Shown: piece after piece, positions 1 to 4,478 of the stretch
Layout: the number at the start of each line of letters is the position of its first letter
Position numbering within the stretch: position 1 is the first letter of the stretch
Assembly (NCBI GenBank): GCA_910587575.1
Contig: CAJULU010000056.1
Location: 1 to 7,056 of the forward strand
Source of the DNA: an uncultured Dorea sp.
GTDB taxonomy: Bacteria > Bacillota > Clostridia > Lachnospirales > Lachnospiraceae
Length of the DNA: 7,056 nt
Direction of reading: 5' to 3'
The notes under the pieces: model-generated
Databases searched by the model: none
What the model was told of the DNA's origin: nothing
What the model saw: only the letters and a program-made list of their open reading frames with translations
Translations under genes and position numbers: made by a program

Positions 1-10
1 CGCTCAAACC

Positions 11-31
11 CCTTGAAAATCAAGGCTTTTT
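11..31 (+). repeat. short inverted repeat followed by a T run, left edge
   Basis: CCTTGA and TCAAGG form a perfect 6-bp inverted repeat around an AAA loop (11-25), followed by C and five T (27-31). On the plus strand this has the shape of a small intrinsic terminator. It could equally be the core of a recombination site, because it sits just ahead of a broken integrase end. The first 58 bases have no reading frame that continues the integrase, and I recognise no gene in them. The stem is short and the loop tight, so the terminator reading is weak. Confidence 0.3.
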
Positions 32-58
32 CCGTTTGTCGTTATTATACCGTAATGA

Positions 59-220
59 CATTCTCACGCAAGTATGTTGATAAATCTTGGTGCGAATCCA
101 GTCCTGGTTGCTGAAAGGCTGGGGCATGAATCACCCACTATCACAATGAATACCTACGCACATCTCTTCCCAAAAGCACAGCTTGATATCGTTCAGAAGA
201 TAACGAAAGCAAAATATTAG
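59..220 (+). pseudogene. C-terminal remnant of a tyrosine recombinase / phage-type integrase
   Basis: Reading from 59 in frame gives 53 residues and a TAG stop. The fragment starts HSHASMLINLGANP, contains AERLGHES, then MNTYAHLFPKAQ, and ends TKAKY. This is the end of the catalytic domain of tyrosine recombinases of Gram-positive phages and conjugative elements. LGHE supplies the late active-site histidine and the Y of NTYAHL is the expected nucleophile. The upstream part is missing: the two in-frame codons before it are TAA and TGA, and the HxLR box with its catalytic arginine, which normally comes immediately before HSHAS, is absent. There is no start codon or ribosome binding site for this piece. 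Full-length relatives are usually about 350 to 400 residues, so only about the last 15 percent remains and it cannot be active. It converges on comF, which suggests an element that inserted downstream of the operon and later decayed or was cut by recombination. The family call is firm; the history is inferred. Confidence 0.8.
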
Positions 221-236
221 TATCAAATCAGTATCA
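219..236 (+). repeat. 7-base direct repeat just after the integrase stop
   Basis: AGTATCA occurs at 219-225 and again at 230-236, separated by AATC, and the first copy overlaps the integrase stop codon. Integrases often have their attachment or arm-binding sites beside their own gene, so these could be leftover recombinase-related sites. The repeat is short and chance is not excluded. Confidence 0.25.
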
Positions 237-248
237 TAGTGCATGAGT

Positions 249-293
249 AAAGAGCCTGTCACCCTTATAATCCAAGGGAAAGAGGCTCTTTTT
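249..293. terminator. nested hairpin terminator between integrase remnant and comF
   Basis: AAAGAGCC (249-256) pairs perfectly with GGCTCTTT (284-291). Inside it CCCTT (262-266) pairs with AAGGG (274-278) around a 7-base loop. On the plus strand the stem runs into TTTTT. On the minus strand the hairpin begins a few bases after the comF stop codon and ends in TTT. It therefore probably works in both directions, ending the comF operon from one side and any integrase-side transcript from the other. The plus-strand T tract is the better of the two. Confidence 0.75.
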
Positions 294-294
294 A

Positions 295-1026
295 TTAATA
301 TCCTTGTCCAATACTTATGGTTAAAAAGTAGACTTTTTCTACTCCTTTCTTCTTCAATACTTCTGCCGCCGCATCTATCGTATTACCAGTCGTATAGATG
401 TCATCCACGAGAAGCACCACCGGAACAGGCAGGAAGCTGCTTTTTACAGTAAATGCATTTCTCAGATTCTTCCGCCGTTCCCGATGCCCCAGCGACCTCT
501 GGGGCGCCGTACAGATTCTTCGTGCCAGATTCTTCTCATCTACAGGAATCCCAAGCCTCTTTCCCAGTTCCCTGCAAAGGATTGCCGCCTGGTTATACCC
601 TCTTTTCCGTCTGCGCTTTTTATGAAGTGGGATTGGAATAATGAGGTCCGGATTCCATCTTTTTATCATATGACCGCAGCAGCGGGTTAATTCCTCTGCA
701 TAACAGACCCCATATCTTCTTTGATTGTGATACTTGAATTGATAAACAGATGTGCTGACAGGCGCCTCATGCATCCACAGGCCGCATCCTCTGTCATACT
801 GATGCTTCATATGCATACAGTCATAACAGAATTCCTGCTCTGCATGACGTACCGGTTTGCCGCACTGCATACATCTCGGTTCCCGAACCTTGAGTTCCCC
901 AAGCTTTCCCCTGCACGCAACACAAATCCCCTGGCTGCTGACCCTGCCGCAGAACGGGCACACTTCCGGCCACAACCAGGTTACGGCTCTCTCCATGATT
1001 GTCTGAAATAATCCTCCATGTCTCAT
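295..1026 (-). CDS. comF: ComF family protein (ComFC-type phosphoribosyltransferase-fold DNA uptake protein)
   Basis: The protein has 243 residues, close to the family's usual 220 to 240. The N-terminal part carries four Cys pairs of zinc-finger type: C23-x2-C26, C35-x2-C38, C52-x2-C55 and C67-x2-C70. The C-terminal part is a type I phosphoribosyltransferase fold, with the ComF-typical RGYNQ at 142-146, a basic segment around 175-192 (QRSLGHRERRKN), and the PRPP-loop motif VVLLVDDIYTTGNT at 203-216. In naturally competent bacteria ComFC/ComF is a cytosolic protein needed for uptake or processing of incoming single-stranded DNA, probably with the ComFA helicase. Its substrate, if any, is unsettled, and no comFA is visible here. 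The chosen ATG overlaps the recD2 stop (ATGA, 1023-1026), which supports translational coupling; the upstream GGGA is a weak Shine-Dalgarno site. A second in-frame ATG at codon 11 would give 233 residues, still including all cysteines, but the GGAGG ahead of it is 16 bases away, too far to favour it. A nested hairpin follows the stop. Confidence 0.93.
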   Translation of the reverse strand: MRHGGLFQTIMERAVTWLWPEVCPFCGRVSSQGICVACRGKLGELKVREPRCMQCGKPVRHAEQEFCYDCMHMKHQYDRGCGLWMHEAPVSTSVYQFKYHNQRRYGVCYAEELTRCCGHMIKRWNPDLIIPIPLHKKRRRKRGYNQAAILCRELGKRLGIPVDEKNLARRICTAPQRSLGHRERRKNLRNAFTVKSSFLPVPVVLLVDDIYTTGNTIDAAAEVLKKKGVEKVYFLTISIGQGY

Positions 1027-3233
1027 TGCATTTCCCGGATTCGTTCGGCAAGGCTGGTGTTACGTCTCTGTTCGTTCGTATTCCGGATCATCTCCTGGAA
1101 CACCTGGTCACTCCCGACCAGCGTTACACAGCGCCTCGCCCTTGTCACGGCTGTATACAGGAGATTCCTGTGATACAACTGTCTCGGTCCTGACAGCAGC
1201 GGAATCACCACCGCAGGATATTCACTCCCCTGTGACTTATGTATGGTTATCGCATAGGCAAGTTCCAGTTCATCCAGCAAAGAATACGGATACTTCACCC
1301 TGCGCTGCTCATCGTACTCTACCGTTACAGTCTCCTCATAGGTATTGATCTTTCGGATGATTCCCATATCGCCATTAAAAATCCCCATGCCCTTATCAAT
1401 GGCCATCCCATATCTGGTAGAAATCTCCCACTCCAGCTGATAGTTGTTCTTAATCTGCATCACCTTGTCCCCTTCACGGAACAGGCGTTCACCAATCTCT
1501 TTCTCCACCTTCCCTTTTCCCGGCGGATTCAGATATTCCTGCAGGATTCCGTTCAGACGTTCCACCCCCAGAAGTCCCTTACGCATGGGCGTCAGCACCT
1601 GGATATCATAGGCTGTGGCATCTACATATTTCGGAAGCTTTTTCTGAATCAGCGTAATCAGCACACTGATAATCACATTTGCATCCTGCCTCTTTAAGAA
1701 AAAGAAATCCCGGCTCTTATTATCCAGTATCACTTCTTCCCCCCGGTTAATCTTATGGGCATTGACAACGATATCACTCTCTCCCGCCTGTCGGAAGATC
1801 TTCGTCAGCATGACAACCGAAAAGCACCCGGATGCAATAATATCCCGCAGTACACTCCCAGGCCCTACGCTTGGAAGCTGGTTGCAGTCACCTACCAGAA
1901 TCAGTCTGGTGCCGGGTACAATTGCCCGAAGAAGCGCCGACATCAACGGAAGATCTACCATAGAGACTTCATCAATAATAATCACATCCGTTTCCAGCGG
2001 ATTCTCCTCATTCCTCTGAAACCCGCTGACACTGTCCTCCTCTGGATTCCCATTGACCTCCAGAAGCCTGTGGACGGTCTGTGCCTCATATCCGGTGGCC
2101 TCCGTCATCCGCTTGGCCGCCCGCCCGGTAGGCGCTGCCAGCAGAAAGTCCATCCCTTCACCGTCGAAAAAGTGGAGCATAGCATTGATGGTCGTCGTCT
2201 TCCCGGTTCCGGGACCGCCCGTCAGTACCATAACCCCACACTTTAACGCCTCAAGCACCGCAGTTCTCTGCATTTCATCCAGACAGAGTTCCGCCCGTTC
2301 CTCAATCGCACAAAGTCTGTCCCGGAGTTTTCCTTCCTCTGTTTTATAATCCACATTTAGGTCATGAAGCATCCGCGCCACATTCATTTCCATATAATAA
2401 TACCGGGATGAGTAAATCCGCATCCCATCCGCTTCCTTCTTCATGACAATCTTCTTCTCAATCGCAAGATCCATCAGATATCTCTCAATATCCATAATCT
2501 GAATCCCCAGAAGATCTCCTGCTCTTTTCAGCAGCACATCCTGGTTCAGATAAATGTGCCCGTCATTCACACTCTGCAGAAGCGTATAGAAAATGCCGCT
2601 GCGGATGCGGAAATCCGAATCTGCATGGATTCCAACCCTGGCTGCAATCTCATCTGCCGTCTTGAACCCCACCCCCGGTACATGATCCGCAATCTGATAC
2701 GGGTTCTCTTCCACAACCCGGTACACGCTCTGCCCGTAATGCTGATAAATCTTCGCCGCCAGTGTAGTAGATATCCCATATTTCTGGAGAAATATCATGG
2801 CCTGACGCATATCCCGCTTTTCTTCCACCTGTGCAGATATCTCCCGTGCCTTGCGCTCACTGATACCTTTAATCTCTGCCAGACGCTCCGGTTCTTCTTC
2901 GATAATGCGAAAAGTATCCTCCCTGAACTTCTTCACAATCTTACCGGCCAGAGAAGCTCCCACACCTTTAATGGATCCGGAACCCAGATACCGCTCAATG
3001 GATACCAGATCTTCCGGCTCACAGATCTCGGAAGATTCCACCTTAAACTGAAGGCCGTACAGCTTATGGGTCGTATACTCTCCCGTCAGCTTTAAAAGCC
3101 CGCCTTCCTCCACATAATGAAACTTTCCGACACAGGTTACCTCACCGTCATCATTATTCAGATTAAATACCGTATATCCATTCTCCTCATTGCGGTACAC
3201 AATATGTTCCACATATCCCTTAATACTGTCCAT
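1023..3233 (-). CDS. recD2: ATP-dependent RecD2 family DNA helicase (RecD/TraA-like, SF1)
   Basis: The protein has 736 residues, as expected for the stand-alone RecD2 (YrrC) of Firmicutes, a 5'-3' superfamily 1B DNA helicase that works without RecBC in repair and replication-fork maintenance. The N-terminal region (about 1-70) resembles the small beta-barrel domain of the family (GYVEHIVYRNEENGYTVF). Helix-hairpin-helix-like segments follow at about 83-132 (IKGVGASLAGKIV, IKGISERKAREI) and 179-202 (VPGVGFKTADEIAARV). Helicase motifs are all present: Q motif around Q322, Walker A GGPGTGKT 339-346, motif Ia LAAPTGRAAKRM 365-376, Walker B VIIIDEVSMVD 417-427, motif III GDCNQLPSVGPG 448-459, motif IV KIFRQ 478-482, motif V AYAITIHKSQGSEY 659-672 and motif VI LLYTAVTRARR 691-701. 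No key residue is missing. The start ATG shares one base with the mreB stop (TAATG) and the stop overlaps the comF start, so it is the middle gene of a coupled operon. The ribosome binding site (GAAGAG within the mreB end) is modest, which fits coupled translation. Confidence 0.96.
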   Translation of the reverse strand: MDSIKGYVEHIVYRNEENGYTVFNLNNDDGEVTCVGKFHYVEEGGLLKLTGEYTTHKLYGLQFKVESSEICEPEDLVSIERYLGSGSIKGVGASLAGKIVKKFREDTFRIIEEEPERLAEIKGISERKAREISAQVEEKRDMRQAMIFLQKYGISTTLAAKIYQHYGQSVYRVVEENPYQIADHVPGVGFKTADEIAARVGIHADSDFRIRSGIFYTLLQSVNDGHIYLNQDVLLKRAGDLLGIQIMDIERYLMDLAIEKKIVMKKEADGMRIYSSRYYYMEMNVARMLHDLNVDYKTEEGKLRDRLCAIEERAELCLDEMQRTAVLEALKCGVMVLTGGPGTGKTTTINAMLHFFDGEGMDFLLAAPTGRAAKRMTEATGYEAQTVHRLLEVNGNPEEDSVSGFQRNEENPLETDVIIIDEVSMVDLPLMSALLRAIVPGTRLILVGDCNQLPSVGPGSVLRDIIASGCFSVVMLTKIFRQAGESDIVVNAHKINRGEEVILDNKSRDFFFLKRQDANVIISVLITLIQKKLPKYVDATAYDIQVLTPMRKGLLGVERLNGILQEYLNPPGKGKVEKEIGERLFREGDKVMQIKNNYQLEWEISTRYGMAIDKGMGIFNGDMGIIRKINTYEETVTVEYDEQRRVKYPYSLLDELELAYAITIHKSQGSEYPAVVIPLLSGPRQLYHRNLLYTAVTRARRCVTLVGSDQVFQEMIRNTNEQRRNTSLAERIREMQ

Positions 3234-4222
3234 TAAAATTCTCTTCGTCCGCTCACCAATTCCACAAACTGTCCCGTCCCGATTGCTACCACCTTCATCG
3301 GATCCTCTGCCGTCATAGTATTGATTCCCGTCTTCTCCTCTATCAGTTCTTCCAGTCCCCTGAGCATAGAACCGCCTCCCGTCAGCATAATCCCGCGGTC
3401 CAGGATATCTGCCGAAAGTTCTGGGGGCGTACGCTCCAGTACATTGATTACCTCTTCCACAATCTGTCCCGTCGGCTCACGAAGCGCTTCTTCCGTCTCC
3501 AGGGAAGTCACCGTTACAGTCTTCGGAAGCCCTGTCACCAGATTGCGTCCTCTTACTTCTAACTCCTCATCCTCAATCAGAGGATAGGTCGTCCCAATCT
3601 TAATCTTAATATCCTCCGCCGTGCGCTCGCCGATCAGCAGATTATGCTTCTTGCGCATATAACGTACAATCGCCTCGTCAAAATCATCTCCTGCAATCTT
3701 GATCGAAGAATTCACAACCGTTCCTCCCAGAGAGATAACGGCAATATCCGCCGTTCCTCCCCCAATGTCAACAATCATATTGCCGCAGGGCTTCGAGATG
3801 TCAATTCCGGCTCCGATCGCTGCCGCCACCGGCTCTTCAATCAGATTCACCTCTCTGGCTCCCGCCGCATAGGTAGCTTCTTCCACTGCCTTACGCTCCA
3901 CCTCGGTCACGCCGCTCGGCACACAGATACTGATCCTTGGTTTCTTAAACGTACGCTTCCCCAATGCTTTCTGCACAAAATACTTAATCATCTTCTCTGT
4001 CACAGTATAATCTGAAATGACTCCCTGGCGGAGCGGACGGACAGCCACAATATTTCCCGGCGTCCGCCCCAGCATCAAGCGGGCCTCTTCTCCAATGGCC
4101 TTTATCGCATTCGTATCTCTGTCATAGGCAACCACAGACGGCTCCTTCAGTATGACGCCTTTTCCTTTTACATAGACCAGGACGCTGGCAGTTCCCAAGT
4201 CAATTCCGATATCTACTGACAT
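3233..4222 (-). CDS. mreB: MreB/Mbl family rod-shape-determining actin homologue
   Basis: The protein has 329 residues, normal for MreB (about 330 to 347). Actin-fold nucleotide-binding motifs are in order: phosphate-1 IGIDLGTAS 5-13, LIEEPVAAAIGAG 127-139 (connect-1 region with the conserved Glu), phosphate-2 IVDIGGGTADIA 150-161, and the adenosine motif IMLTGGGSMLRG 278-289. The MreB-typical LLIGERTAEDIKIKIG (195-210) and LERTPPELSADI (262-273) are intact. Phosphate-2 has Ala at 158 where Bacillus and E. coli proteins have Thr; I treat this as normal variation. MreB forms membrane-associated antiparallel filaments that guide the elongation machinery for lateral-wall peptidoglycan. No mreC or mreD lies next to it, so it may be an additional paralogue such as Mbl or MreBH; the symbol stands for the family. 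The start ATG has a good site, AAAGGGG at 4230-4236 with 7 bases spacing. It is the first gene of the operon, behind a promoter at 4344-4372 and a leader of about 115 nt. The stop overlaps the recD2 start by one base. Confidence 0.95.
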   Translation of the reverse strand: MSVDIGIDLGTASVLVYVKGKGVILKEPSVVAYDRDTNAIKAIGEEARLMLGRTPGNIVAVRPLRQGVISDYTVTEKMIKYFVQKALGKRTFKKPRISICVPSGVTEVERKAVEEATYAAGAREVNLIEEPVAAAIGAGIDISKPCGNMIVDIGGGTADIAVISLGGTVVNSSIKIAGDDFDEAIVRYMRKKHNLLIGERTAEDIKIKIGTTYPLIEDEELEVRGRNLVTGLPKTVTVTSLETEEALREPTGQIVEEVINVLERTPPELSADILDRGIMLTGGGSMLRGLEELIEEKTGINTMTAEDPMKVVAIGTGQFVELVSGRREF

Positions 4223-4229
4223 CTTTCTT

Positions 4230-4236
4230 CCCCTTT
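4230..4236 (-). promoter_or_regulatory. ribosome binding site of mreB
   Basis: The minus strand reads AAAGGGG, 7 bases ahead of the ATG at 4220-4222. It settles the mreB start, because the next in-frame candidates lie inside the conserved actin fold. Confidence 0.75.
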
Positions 4237-4246
4237 CCCTATGCTA

Positions 4247-4309
4247 TCTATATGATTATCATTTGTTGACCTGACTCTTGCGCATCTCTATCTGATCATC
4301 ATTCGTTGA
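4247..4309. repeat. tandem 23-base direct repeat with dyad cores in the mreB leader
   Basis: Two copies, 4247-4269 and 4287-4309, match at 20 of 23 positions with a period of exactly 40 bases; weaker similarity runs on for about 10 more bases to 4279 and 4319. Each copy contains a dyad TGATNATCA (4253-4261 and 4293-4301). The first extends to the perfect 11-base palindrome ATGATTATCAT at 4252-4262. A 40-base spacing is close to four helical turns, so the copies could be paired operator half-sites, downstream of the predicted transcription start. They would also be transcribed and could act in the leader RNA. No known regulator site was recognised. Confidence 0.7.
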
Positions 4310-4315
4310 TTTCAT
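4259..4315 (-). CDS. possible leader peptide / upstream ORF of mreB, 18 residues
   Basis: Inside the predicted mreB leader there is an ATG at 4313-4315, preceded by GAGGTG (4324-4329) at 8 bases spacing. The ORF reads MKSTNDDQIEMRKSQVNK and stops at TGA 4259-4261, followed directly by a second in-register stop, TAA. The stop is 36 bases ahead of the mreB ATG. The peptide is hydrophilic and charged, with no membrane segment and no run of a single amino acid that would suggest classical amino-acid attenuation. Residues 3-10 are encoded by one copy of the direct repeat, and the stop lies in the other. I know no family for it. It is supported by its ribosome binding site and position only; an ORF this short can occur by chance, and the sequence may work as DNA or RNA rather than as peptide. 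Confidence 0.4.
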   Translation of the reverse strand: MKSTNDDQIEMRKSQVNK

Positions 4316-4323
4316 TCTTTATA

Positions 4324-4329
4324 CACCTC
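4324..4329 (-). promoter_or_regulatory. ribosome binding site of the possible leader ORF
   Basis: GAGGTG on the minus strand lies 8 bases before the ATG at 4313-4315, within about 15 nt of the predicted transcript start. It is as good as the site in front of mreB, which is the main reason to take the small ORF seriously. An overlapping ATG at 4329-4331 opens a 10-codon frame but has no comparable site. Confidence 0.45.
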
Positions 4330-4343
4330 ATGGTGCTCGTTTC

Positions 4344-4372
4344 ATTATAATCAACTTTACAGAAAATGGAAA
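4344..4372 (-). promoter_or_regulatory. SigA-type promoter of the mreB-recD2-comF operon
   Basis: On the minus strand the -35 box is TTTCCA (4367-4372, 4 of 6 matches to TTGACA), the spacer is 17 bases and the -10 box is a perfect TATAAT (4344-4349). Transcription would start near 4337, giving a leader of about 115 nt to the mreB ATG. No other promoter of this quality is visible ahead of mreB, and none is needed between the overlapping genes downstream. Confidence 0.7.
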
Positions 4373-4408
4373 CCCCCTTTTTCCTTAAATCTTTGTGAAT
4401 GACGGGGG
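4373..4408 (-). terminator. weak candidate terminator after uvrA
   Basis: CCCCC (minus strand, 4404-4408) can pair with GGGGG (4373-4377) across a 26-base loop, followed by TTTCCATTTT. The stem is short, the loop large and the T tract broken, and the tail is also the -35 box of the mreB promoter. It is the only terminator-like structure I find between uvrA and mreB; some read-through from uvrA into the operon is possible. The remaining stretch 4409-4478 shows only a 5-bp hairpin (4427-4441) without a T run. Confidence 0.2.
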
Positions 4409-4478
4409 ATTGCGGTATTTTCCTCAGCATTCGACAAATGCCGGCTGGTTCTGCATAATCTGAAATGGTAAGCCTCTG

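Noticed and set aside
327..343. AGTAGA/TCTACT hairpin followed by T run on the minus strand near the end of comF
   Set aside because: It lies inside the comF coding region about 30 bases before the stop, has only two G-C pairs in the stem, and the residues encoded are ordinary PRT-fold sequence; a much better hairpin follows the gene.
243..452. 69-codon plus-strand frame starting in the terminator
   Set aside because: It begins inside the hairpin, has no ribosome binding site and runs antisense into comF.
1239..2349. Long plus-strand open frames opposite recD2 (for example 1239-1697 and 1755-2246)
   Set aside because: They are antisense to a fully recognisable helicase, have low-complexity or basic composition without known motifs, and lack convincing ribosome binding sites.
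4427..4441. GCATT/AATGC hairpin as the uvrA terminator
   Set aside because: The stem is only 5 bp and no T run follows on either strand.
4223..4478. Riboswitch, T-box or small RNA in the uvrA-mreB gap
   Set aside because: I looked for T-box, TPP, SAM and similar core motifs and found none; the leader shows the direct repeats and small ORF only. A covariance-model search would be the decisive test.
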